A DNA stretch of 64,000 bases, taken from positions 1,116,001 to 1,180,000 of the forward strand of contig NZ_CP101458.1 of NCBI RefSeq assembly GCF_024362525.1. The letters are read 5' to 3'. Below are positions 25,180 to 32,946 of this stretch, one piece after another; the stretch's first letter is position 1, and the number at the start of each line of letters is the position of its first letter. The DNA comes from Natrononativus amylolyticus (lineage in GTDB: Archaea > Halobacteriota > Halobacteria > Halobacteriales > Natrialbaceae). Under the pieces are notes generated by a model. That model was not told the origin of the DNA, ran no database searches, and was given only the letters and a program-made list of their open reading frames with translations. The position numbers and the translations under genes were made by a program.

Positions 25180-25620
25180 CTACGAGTCGGAGCCGGCGAC
25201 GAACGAGTGACGGCCGAACAGCCGCCGGAGGAGGTACTCGAGGCCGCCGCCCGCGAGCGCGAGCGCCAGCGGAACGAACCAGATCCAGAGGTAGAGATCC
25301 ACGAGCAACGGCGCTGCACCGGCCGGCGCCGACACCCGTCCGGCCTCGAGGACGTACGCGTACGTCGCGAAGACGGTGACCACGTACAGCCCGATCGTCA
25401 CGGCGAGCGGGGTGACGAGGTGGTACCGTACCAGCGCGTAGGCGGGCACCGCCGCCAGGAAGAACGCGCCGGCGAGCACCCAGAGCTCGACGATCGGCGC
25501 CGGCGAGACGCCGTAGGAAGCGAAGACGAGCCGCCGGAGCGCGACGGTGAGTGCAACCAGGAGCCCGCCCGCGAGCGTGGCGTACTCCCGGGCGTCGACT
25601 CGACGGGTGCTGGACGGCAT
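25180..25620 (-). CDS. small four-helix membrane protein
   Basis: 146 residues with four hydrophobic helices (about 14-30, 42-62, 70-92, 108-128), beginning MPSSTRRVDAREYATLAGG. No motif recognised. It ends 52 bases before arcS on the same strand and could be in its transcript. Conserved-hypothetical in style. Confidence 0.6.
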   Translation of the reverse strand: MPSSTRRVDAREYATLAGGLLVALTVALRRLVFASYGVSPAPIVELWVLAGAFFLAAVPAYALVRYHLVTPLAVTIGLYVVTVFATYAYVLEAGRVSAPAGAAPLLVDLYLWIWFVPLALALAGGGLEYLLRRLFGRHSFVAGSDS

Positions 25621-25719
25621 ACTCGTGTCGGTTTACGGACTCCTTCTGCAAAGGTATAGTGTCCGGTATCACCGCGTGAGACACGGGACCGAGCGGCGAG
25701 TGGTCGTGCGTAGCCGGGC

Positions 25720-26370
25720 TCACCGCCCCCGTCCGACGACCGCGTCGGCGACCAGCCGCGCCTCTCCCCGCCGGAGCAGGGTCGAGGCGGTCGCCTTCGC
25801 ACAGTCGAGCTCGGCGGCGACGGCCTCGAGGCCGACCGAGCGCGGAACGTCGTAGTACCCGAGTTCGTGAGCGACCGCGAGGGCCTCGCGCTGGCGGTCG
25901 GTCAGTCGCCCGCCCGCCGCCTGGGCGTGGTCGCCGATCCACCACACGGACGCCTCGAGACCCGACGGGACGCCGTCGACGGTCGCCTGCAGGTCCGCCG
26001 GGTGGCCGATCAGCGTCAGCGCCATCGTCCGGTCGGGCCGGAACTCGATCGGCGGCACCACGACGAGCGTCTCCCGGTCGAACGCGCTCGCGAGCGAGCG
26101 GCCGCGGTCGTCGAGCTCCGAGCGCGCGTAGACGAAGAAGCCGTCGCCGGCCGCCCGGAGGTCGTACTCGAGTAGGCCGTCCATCGACTCGAGGACCCGC
26201 TCGTAGGGCTCGGCGTCGCCCTCGACGTAGCTCAGGACCGTCTCGACGCCGTCGTCGGCCCGGCCCTCGAGCAGGTACTCGCGGTCGACCCGCGGGGACT
26301 CACAGACCAGTTCGTGGGTGGGGTGGAGCGCCTCCGCGTCGTAGGTGACGACGAGGCGAACGGACTTCAT
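25720..26370 (-). CDS. bacterio-opsin activator-type HTH regulator
   Basis: 216 residues, beginning MKSVRLVVTYDAEALHPTHEL. The N-terminal 140 residues are the sensor-like domain of haloarchaeal Bat-type regulators; the C-terminal 60 residues (GGRLTDRQREALAVAHELGYYDVPRSV and CAKATASTLLRRGEARLV) are the HTH-10 domain. A TATA box at 26391-26400 places it as a leaderless transcript. It is divergent from the cytochrome P450 gene with 82 bases between, which makes the P450 gene a natural target, though that is inference. Confidence 0.88.
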   Translation of the reverse strand: MKSVRLVVTYDAEALHPTHELVCESPRVDREYLLEGRADDGVETVLSYVEGDAEPYERVLESMDGLLEYDLRAAGDGFFVYARSELDDRGRSLASAFDRETLVVVPPIEFRPDRTMALTLIGHPADLQATVDGVPSGLEASVWWIGDHAQAAGGRLTDRQREALAVAHELGYYDVPRSVGLEAVAAELDCAKATASTLLRRGEARLVADAVVGRGR

Positions 26371-26390
26371 CGGGTCGCCGTACGCGCTCT

Positions 26391-26400
26391 ACTTATAAAC
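26391..26400. promoter_or_regulatory. shared divergent promoter region
   Basis: ACTTATAAAC reads as a TATA box on both strands. On the minus strand it is 26 bases from the regulator start at 26370 (leaderless). On the plus strand it would give a leader of about 30 bases for the P450 gene at 26453. Confidence 0.5.
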
Positions 26401-26452
26401 ATCCTAGCTCGTTCGCGACAGCTGGTTTCGCCGAACGCGCACGAACGGGAGT

Positions 26453-27802
26453 ATGAGCGAATCCGACGTTCCGGCCGTCGACGGGTTGCCAGTCGTCGGC
26501 AACGCGGTCGGCATGGTCCGCGACCCGTGGGGGTTCACCGAGCGCGCCGCAGCGCAGGGCGACGTCGTCCGGATGCGAATGCTCCGGCGGGAGCCGTACC
26601 TCGTGACGCATCCCGACGCGGTCCGGCGGATACTCCTGACCGACAGCGAGCGGTACCGGAAGGCCGACGTCCTGAGCGAGAGCCTCGCCGGGATCGCGGA
26701 CACGGCGGTGATCGCCGCCGAGGGCGACCGGTGGCGGCGCATCCGGTCGGCGCTCGAGCCGGCGTTCGACGCACGGACCGTCTCGAACCTCGCCGAGGGG
26801 GTCGTCGCGGAGACCGAGCGCCACGTCGACGGCTGGGCGGACGGCCAGCGGATCGACGCGGGGCGAGAGGCGCGGGCGCTCACCGGCTCGCTGCTCGGAG
26901 CGGCCCTCTTCGACGACGGCTACGACGCGCTGTCGGCGGCGACCGACGGGCTGGTCGCCGCGATGGCCGACCGGTTCGAGATGCCCGCGCTGTTCGTCCC
27001 CGACTGGGTGCCGACGCGGACGAACCGGCGGTTCGACGCGGCCGCGGACCGGTTCGAGCGGGCGGTCGACCGCGCGATGGCCGACCAGCGGGCGGAGGGG
27101 AACGACCCGCGGCCGACGGACGAGTCCAGATCGGCGGGGCTCGACGTGCTCGAGACCCTCGTCACGGCGGCCGAAGAGGGGCGTCTCTCCGATCGGGAGG
27201 TGAAAGATCAGCTGTTCACCCTCCTCTTTGCCGGCCACGGGCCGGCGGCGACCGGCCTCGAGTTCGCGTGGTTCTCGCTGGCGACGACGCCCGCGGCGGC
27301 CGACGAACTGGCCCGCGAGGTGGACGAACTCGAGGACGAACCGTCGCTCGCCGCGCCGGGACCCGACTCCTACGTCGCGTCGGTCGTCGACGAGACGCTG
27401 CGGCTCTACCCGCCGGTGTTCGAGCTCTGGCGGGAGCCGACGGAGGACGTGACGCTGCGGGGCTACGAGGTACCGGCCGGAACCGAACTCATGCTCCCGA
27501 CGTACACGATCCACCGCGACGAGCGGTGGTGGGACGAGCCGGAGACGTTCCGCCCGGAGCGGTGGGCGGAGGGTGACGTGCCGGCGCGCGAGTGTGCGTA
27601 CGTTCCGTTCGGCGCCGGCCCCCGCACCTGCATCGGCCGCCGGCTGGCGACGCTCCAGCTTCGGCTGGCCGTCGCGACGATCGCCCGCCGCTACCGGTTC
27701 GAACTTGCACCCGGCCAGTCGCCGGATCCCGATCTGGGGCTGTCGACGACGCTCTCGCCGTCGGATCCGATCGAACTCGTCGTCCGCGAGCGATCGGACT
27801 GA
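26453..27802 (+). CDS. cytochrome P450
   Basis: 449 residues. Heme-binding FGAGPRTCIGRRLA with the thiolate Cys393, the K-helix ETLRLYPP and PERF-like FRPERW motifs are intact. The I-helix reads FAGHGPAATG (Ala260 onward): the conserved acid and alcohol residues of AGx(D/E)(T/S) are replaced by Gly and Pro. P450s without this pair are usually poor O2-activating monooxygenases and some use peroxide or do non-oxidative chemistry. No signal peptide or N-terminal anchor, so soluble. No ferredoxin or reductase is adjacent. Substrate unknown; divergent HTH regulator next door. Confidence 0.93.
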   Translation: MSESDVPAVDGLPVVGNAVGMVRDPWGFTERAAAQGDVVRMRMLRREPYLVTHPDAVRRILLTDSERYRKADVLSESLAGIADTAVIAAEGDRWRRIRSALEPAFDARTVSNLAEGVVAETERHVDGWADGQRIDAGREARALTGSLLGAALFDDGYDALSAATDGLVAAMADRFEMPALFVPDWVPTRTNRRFDAAADRFERAVDRAMADQRAEGNDPRPTDESRSAGLDVLETLVTAAEEGRLSDREVKDQLFTLLFAGHGPAATGLEFAWFSLATTPAAADELAREVDELEDEPSLAAPGPDSYVASVVDETLRLYPPVFELWREPTEDVTLRGYEVPAGTELMLPTYTIHRDERWWDEPETFRPERWAEGDVPARECAYVPFGAGPRTCIGRRLATLQLRLAVATIARRYRFELAPGQSPDPDLGLSTTLSPSDPIELVVRERSD

Positions 27803-27815
27803 GAACGCGGCCGGC

Positions 27816-28175
27816 TCACTCGCGCTCGAGGTAGGTCGCCGACGCCGACGTGTGCCCCCGGTTGAACGAGAGCACCTTCGCGCGGATCACGTCGCCGACC
27901 GCGAGGTCCTCGGGGAGGTCCTCGACGAAGATCACGAACCCCTCGACCTTGCCGACGGCGTGGACCTCGCCGGAGTGGTGACTCGAGAAATCCGTCACGC
28001 CGAGGGTGACGACGTCGCCGACGTCGACGGGCGGGTCGCGCTCGCGGGCCGCCCGGTGGCGCTCCCAGGACTCGCGCTCGTCCGCGGTTCGACCGCCGCG
28101 AAGCCGTCCGAGCAGCCACCAGCCGAAGACGACGACCATAGCGAGGCCGATCGCGAGCGAGCCCGTCCCGATCAT
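27816..28175 (-). CDS. membrane-anchored TRAM domain protein
   Basis: 119 residues. One N-terminal membrane helix (about 5-25), then a charged linker and a TRAM domain (about 48-119) with VGDVVTLGVTDFSSHHSGEV, GKVEGFVIFVEDL and the final IRAKVLSFNRGHTSASATY. TRAM domains bind RNA, especially tRNA; small TRAM proteins act as RNA chaperones in archaea. The membrane anchor is the unusual part. It lies between P450 and tgtA and converges with the P450 gene. Confidence 0.8.
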   Translation of the reverse strand: MIGTGSLAIGLAMVVVFGWWLLGRLRGGRTADERESWERHRAARERDPPVDVGDVVTLGVTDFSSHHSGEVHAVGKVEGFVIFVEDLPEDLAVGDVIRAKVLSFNRGHTSASATYLERE

Positions 28176-28258
28176 AGCAGTACCGAGGCCCTCGAGCCGC
28201 CTTCGTCCTTCCGGTTCGCGGTTTCACCGGCGCGCGACGGGGCGCGGTCCGTGCGCGA

Positions 28259-29740
28259 TCACTCGCGGTCGGTCGTCAGGTCGAGCAGGTCGACCGACGC
28301 CGGAAGCGCCTCGAGGGCCGACGCGGGCCAGCCGCGGTGGCCCACCGTGAACGCGGTTTCGGGGTTCGACTCGACGAGCCGGGCGACGCCCTCGGCGGCC
28401 GCCTCGAGGGCCGCCCGATCCGTCCGTTTCGGCACCTCGGCGGTGAGCGGGTAGGTCTTCGAGAGCGCCCGCGGAAACGGGCCGAACGGCGGGACGATCC
28501 GCCAGGAGTCGTCGTAGGCGTCCGTACTCGAGGGGTCACCCTCGGTGAGAAACACCGAGTCGGGGACCGAAAGCCGCTCGAGGCGGCGGTGGTGGCGGCG
28601 GACCTCGGGGCGGCGGGCGCTCTCGTGAGAGCCGTAGAAGAACGCGCCCTTCGAGACGGGGTCGGCGCGCTCGAGGAGGTCCGCGTGCTCGAGCAGCGCG
28701 CGGTAGCCGTCGAGCATCGTCGGGTGGGCGCGGGCGCGGCTCTCGACGAGTTCGAGGAGGTTGCCGGACCGGATCGCCCCCTTGATCCGACGGATCTCCG
28801 CGAACGTGACGTGGAGGTTGTGGGCCGCGAGGGCTTCTTCGCGCTCTCTGGCACCGAGGGCCCGAAGGTCGTCCGGGGAGTGGCTGGTGCAGACGGGACA
28901 CGGACAGGGGAGATAGTCGAGGTCCTCGAGGTGGCGGGTGCCGCGGACGGTGAGGTAGCGGTCGTCGCGGGCGTACAGCGCGTAGGCGGCGGAGTCGAAC
29001 AGGTCACAGCCAGCGGCGACGGCCAGGGCAAACATCATCGGGTGGCCGGCGCCGAAGAGGTGGACGGGCGCGTCGGCGGAGAGCCCGCGCTTCGCGGCGG
29101 CGATCACGTCGACCATGTCGTCGTAGCGGTACTCGTTCATCAGCGGGACGACCGCCCCGACCGGGAAGACGTCGAGGGAGGTCCCCGCAGCGTGGGCGCC
29201 GGCCGCCTCGCGCAGGTCGGGGTGCGTCGATCCCTGGACGGGCGCGTTGACGAGCATGTCGCCGACGTCGACGTCCTGGGCGGCCTCGAGGCGCTCCCGG
29301 GTGGTCTCGAGTTCCGCCGCCGCGCGCTCGCGGGGGACGTCCGGCGGGGTCGGGATGTCGACCGGAGTGCCGATGTCCGAGCCGATCTCGTGCTGGAAGC
29401 GGAGGATCTCCTCGTTCGTGACCGTGATCTCGCCGTACTCCGAGAGCTGGAACGAGCCGGAGTCGGTCATGATCGCACCGGGGAAGTCGAGCAGCTCGTG
29501 GAGCCCCTCCTCGAGGGCGCGCTCGCGGACGGAGTCGGTATTGTGGATGATGTAGGAGTTGGTGATGAGAATCTCGGCGCCGAACTCCTCGGCGAGTCGA
29601 CGGGGGGCGATCGTGTCCAGGTTGGGGTTGATCACGGGCAGCAGAGCGGGGGTCTCGACGGTGACGCCGGCTCGCGGCACCGACAGCTCGCCGAGCCGGC
29701 CGGCGGCGTCCGTCGCCCGAACTTCGAAGCACTCGCGCAT
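28259..29740 (-). CDS. tgtA: tRNA-guanine(15) transglycosylase
   Basis: 493 residues. It exchanges guanine 15 of tRNA for preQ0, the first step of archaeosine synthesis. Start [23 protein letters not shown] with the catalytic Asp93, [15 protein letters not shown] and zinc site CPCPVC near 276. Haloarchaeal forms are near this length and lack the C-terminal PUA extension that ArcS carries here. The ATG at 29740 is the conserved start; a longer reading to 29896 has an unlike sequence. Cytoplasmic, monocistronic; partners ArcS and RaSEA are in the window. Confidence 0.95.
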   Translation of the reverse strand: MRECFEVRATDAAGRLGELSVPRAGVTVETPALLPVINPNLDTIAPRRLAEEFGAEILITNSYIIHNTDSVRERALEEGLHELLDFPGAIMTDSGSFQLSEYGEITVTNEEILRFQHEIGSDIGTPVDIPTPPDVPRERAAAELETTRERLEAAQDVDVGDMLVNAPVQGSTHPDLREAAGAHAAGTSLDVFPVGAVVPLMNEYRYDDMVDVIAAAKRGLSADAPVHLFGAGHPMMFALAVAAGCDLFDSAAYALYARDDRYLTVRGTRHLEDLDYLPCPCPVCTSHSPDDLRALGAREREEALAAHNLHVTFAEIRRIKGAIRSGNLLELVESRARAHPTMLDGYRALLEHADLLERADPVSKGAFFYGSHESARRPEVRRHHRRLERLSVPDSVFLTEGDPSSTDAYDDSWRIVPPFGPFPRALSKTYPLTAEVPKRTDRAALEAAAEGVARLVESNPETAFTVGHRGWPASALEALPASVDLLDLTTDRE

Positions 29741-29993
29741 CGACCGTGAGTTGGCGAGGACGCCGGTAAACGTTCCGTTCCGGATCGAAAGCAAAAATCT
29801 CCCGGCGGGTGCAAGCGAGCCGCCCCGCCCCCCGTCAGTCGAGCGGGGAGTCAGGGATTGGTGACAATCGTCGCCGCGAGACGATGAAACGACCATTAGC
29901 GATCGTTGCAGCTATTGTAGCCGTGATTTCCCGCGAGATAATGGTGTAACAGTCTCCTCGTTTTAGCCTGCGAATCGGCGTACCCCCAGAGGC

Positions 29994-31562
29994 ATGGTTT
30001 CACGACCACACAAACTCGGTGTCGTTTTCGTTGCCCTGCTGGTTGCCCTCTCGGGCGGCCCCGCACTCGCCGGTGCGACAGCAGGCGCGGACGATACCGG
30101 AGACATGAGCGTAACGCTAGAGAACGTCCAGGTAGGCACACTCGACCTCGATAACGTCACGGTCGAGAACGCCACGATCGAGGAACTCACCGTCGACGAA
30201 CTCGAGATCCACAACGGCGAGGAGCTCGAGGACCTCGAGGAGGACGAGACAGACGAGAACGGCGTCGATGACGAGGAAGACGACGTCACTGACGACGAGA
30301 ACGACGTCGCCGACGAGGACGAGAACGACGTCGCTGACGACGAAAACGACGTCGCTGACGACGACGAGAACGACGTCGCTGACGACGACAACGGCGTCGA
30401 CGACACCGAACAGGTGACCATCTCGGACATCGAGATCGAGTCGCTCGAACTCGAGGGCGTCTCCATGGACGACCTCCAGCTCGATGAGGACGAGAACGAC
30501 GTCATGGATGACGAGAACGACGTCGCCGACGACGAAGACAACGGCGTTGCTGACGATGACGACGCGATGGACGACGACGAGAACGGCGTTGACGACGAAG
30601 ACAACGGCGTCGCTGACGACGAGGATAACGGCGTCGCCGATGACGACGACGCCATGGACGACGAGAACGACGTCGCTGACGACGACAACGGCGTCGACGA
30701 CGATGACGCCATGGACGACGAGGCGAACGGTCAGGACCTGATCGACGAGGACGCTGACGAACTCACGGTCCAGGAGCTGACCATCGAGTCGATGCACGTC
30801 GAGCAGCTGACCATCGAAGAGCTCACCATCGAGGAGGATGACGGTATCCTCGCCGGCATCGGTGGCTTCTTCGAGGGACTGCTCGACGATAACGGCGAAG
30901 AAAACGACACCGCTGCTGACGACGAAGACGACGCCGCTGACGACGAAGACAACGGCGTTGCTGACGACGAGGACAACGGCGTCGCCGACGATGACGACGC
31001 CATGGACGATGAGAACGATGTCGCTGACGACGAAGACAACGGTGTCGCCGATGACGACGACGCCGTGGACGACGAGAACGGCGTCGACGACGGTGAAACC
31101 CAGGAGATCGACGAACTCACCATCGAGCAGTTCGACGTCACCGAACTCACGATCGAATCGATGACGGTCGAATCGCTCGAGGAGCACGACGCTGCCGACG
31201 AGGAAGACGACGAGGCCATGGACGACGAGAACGATGTCGCTGACGACGAGGACAACGGCGTCGCCGACGATGACGACGCGATGGACGACGACGAGAACGG
31301 CGTTGACGACGACAACGGTGTCGCGGATGACGACGAGAACGACGTCGGAACGACCGAAACCGTCTCACACGCCTCCGCTGAGAGCATCACGATCGAGAAC
31401 GCGAACGCCGAGACGGTCACGCTCGGCGATCACAGCGGCCTCGCGGAAGCCGTCGAGGACGATGAGACCGACGACATGGATGAAGAGACCGACGACACGG
31501 ACGATGAGACCGACGACACGGACGAGGAGAACGACGACACTGCGCTGCTGATGCTGGCGTAA
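29994..31562 (+). CDS. secreted Asp/Asn-rich repeat protein
   Basis: 522 residues with a Sec-type signal peptide (VVFVALLVALSGGPALAGA). The mature protein alternates short blocks with hydrophobic beta-type repeats (ELTIESMTVESLE, VQELTIESMHVEQLTIEEL) and four or five long blocks built from variants of DDENDVA, DDEDNGVA and DDDDAMDD. The pattern suggests a beta-helix-like solenoid interrupted by flexible, extremely acidic repeats that could bind cations such as Ca2+ or Mg2+. The C-terminus is DDTALLMLA with no sorting signal. No known domain recognised. The repeats cause high internal DNA identity, so its length may vary between strains. Confidence 0.75.
   Translation: MVSRPHKLGVVFVALLVALSGGPALAGATAGADDTGDMSVTLENVQVGTLDLDNVTVENATIEELTVDELEIHNGEELEDLEEDETDENGVDDEEDDVTDDENDVADEDENDVADDENDVADDDENDVADDDNGVDDTEQVTISDIEIESLELEGVSMDDLQLDEDENDVMDDENDVADDEDNGVADDDDAMDDDENGVDDEDNGVADDEDNGVADDDDAMDDENDVADDDNGVDDDDAMDDEANGQDLIDEDADELTVQELTIESMHVEQLTIEELTIEEDDGILAGIGGFFEGLLDDNGEENDTAADDEDDAADDEDNGVADDEDNGVADDDDAMDDENDVADDEDNGVADDDDAVDDENGVDDGETQEIDELTIEQFDVTELTIESMTVESLEEHDAADEEDDEAMDDENDVADDEDNGVADDDDAMDDDENGVDDDNGVADDDENDVGTTETVSHASAESITIENANAETVTLGDHSGLAEAVEDDETDDMDEETDDTDDETDDTDEENDDTALLMLA
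30241..31541 (+). repeat. coding tandem repeats for acidic blocks
   Basis: Five repeat blocks inside the gene (about 30241-30410, 30490-30735, 30905-31095, 31195-31350 and 31460-31541) made of 21-30-base units such as GACGACGAGAACGACGTC and GACGACGAAGACAACGGC. Units differ at third codon positions, so the repeat is old at DNA level but still kept at protein level. Confidence 0.7.
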
Positions 31563-31600
31563 CCGTCGGAGACGACGGCCGGTAGCTCGGTCGCGCGGTC

Positions 31601-32164
31601 CTATTTTTCGGCGTCACCGTCGACGAACAGTCGGTAGTAGGTGACGGCGAGCACCGTCCGTCCGTCGCGGATCTCGCCCGCGCCGACGGCCTCGAGGAGG
31701 TCGTCGAACGGGGCCGTTCGCACGCGGATGCTCTCGTCGTGGTCGAGGTCCTGTTCGGCCGTCGGTCGACAGCCCCTGGCGACGAAGAGGTGCAAGAGCG
31801 AGTCGGCGATCCCGTTCGCCGGTTCGACGGTCACCAGCGGCTCGAGGGCGTCGGCCTCGTGGCCGGTCTCCTCGGCGAGTTCGCGTCGGGCGGCCGCCTC
31901 GAGGGTCGCGTCGTCGGGTTCGGTCGTGCCGACCGGCAGTCCGCGATTGACGCGGTCGACGGCCTGGCGCCACTCCTCGATGCAGACGACGTCGTCGGCG
32001 GGCGTAAACGGGAGGACGGCCACGCTCGCTGGCTCGCTCAGGTAGTCGAAGTCCGTCTCGGTTCCATCGGGAAGCTGAACGGTCTCGTTAACCACAACGA
32101 ACCCCGGACAGGAGTAGGCTACCCGGCTGTCGAGGGTCTCCCAGGCGAGTGGATCAGTGGGCAT
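31601..32164 (-). CDS. NUDIX hydrolase
   Basis: 187 residues beginning MPTDPLAWETLDSRVAYSCP. The Nudix box runs from G in GTTEPDDATLEAAARREL to EETG (G-x5-E-x7-R-E-x2-E-E-x-G), and the preceding beta-sheet VAVLPFTPADDVVCIEEWRQ is like ADP-ribose pyrophosphatases. Cytoplasmic house-cleaning enzyme, substrate probably ADP-ribose or a related nucleoside diphosphate. The start at 32164 is preferred over 32191 (which adds MANSPVSAR). Monocistronic. Confidence 0.88.
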   Translation of the reverse strand: MPTDPLAWETLDSRVAYSCPGFVVVNETVQLPDGTETDFDYLSEPASVAVLPFTPADDVVCIEEWRQAVDRVNRGLPVGTTEPDDATLEAAARRELAEETGHEADALEPLVTVEPANGIADSLLHLFVARGCRPTAEQDLDHDESIRVRTAPFDDLLEAVGAGEIRDGRTVLAVTYYRLFVDGDAEK

Positions 32165-32345
32165 ACGGGCCGATACGGGGGAGTTCGCCAAAAGCGTCGT
32201 GTCACGGCCGCCGGCGAACGCCGGAGCGGCGCTCGAGGGCGACCCCTTACAGAATCCTACGCTGAGCGTTCCAGACGGGTCGGCGGCGTACCCGCTCTAT
32301 AACAAAGCCACAGATCGGTGAAGGTCGGAACTCAGAGGGTGATCT

Positions 32346-32621
32346 ATGGATCAACTAACCGGCTTCCAACGCGACCTGCTGTACGTCATCGCGGGAATGG
32401 AGCGGCCGTCAGGCCAGGAAATTCTCGACGACATCAACCGCTACATCGACCAGCCCGTGACACACGGTCGGCTGTACCCCAATCTCGATACGCTCGTCGA
32501 GCAAGAACTCGTTGAGAAGGGGCAGCTCGACCGCCGAACGAACTACTACGCCCTGACGCCGAAGGGACGACGGGTACTCGAGCAACGCCAGGAGTGGGTC
32601 AACCGGTACGTCGACGTGTAG
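32346..32621 (+). CDS. PadR family transcriptional regulator
   Basis: 91 residues: a winged helix with the PadR pattern, FQRDLLYVIAGMERPSGQEI, then THGRLYPNLDTLVEQELVEKG and RRTNYYALTPKGRRVLEQR. It is the short haloarchaeal form without the C-terminal dimer helix. A TATA box (TCTATAAC near 32295) and GAGGGTGAT ribosome site just before the ATG are seen. Its regulon is unknown. Confidence 0.9.
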   Translation: MDQLTGFQRDLLYVIAGMERPSGQEILDDINRYIDQPVTHGRLYPNLDTLVEQELVEKGQLDRRTNYYALTPKGRRVLEQRQEWVNRYVDV

Positions 32622-32946
32622 CGGCCCCGCTCGGACGGCCGATCTCGAGGACGTCGGGTGCGGAGACACACCATTCACGCCGGCCCGACGCGGCTCGTTT
32701 CTCCCCTCGAGATCGAACCCAGCGACCGAGGAGCGACCGGTCCGTTCGAAAGCGGCGGACTGCCGGCGGCGGTACCAGTGCCGTCGAACACGCCCTCACG
32801 GCGGACACCCGTCTGCGAGCGGACGGGACGTCAGCGACCACTCGGCGAGTCCGGAGGTCGCGTCGTACCGCCGATCGGACACACCTGCCGCTCGCGGTCG
32901 CAAAATTCGGAAGAACCGTTCGAACCGTCGAACGACGCCGACGGCG
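32622..32946. other. intergenic region without a recognisable feature
   Basis: 325 GC-rich bases between the PadR gene and the stop of the convergent DUF4397 gene. Open frames are basic and short. I see no repeat, tRNA or promoter that I can support. Confidence 0.4.

Noticed and set aside
30241-31541. CRISPR-like spaced repeats
   Set aside because: Units vary at third positions, lie inside one reading frame, and have no regular unique spacers or cas genes.
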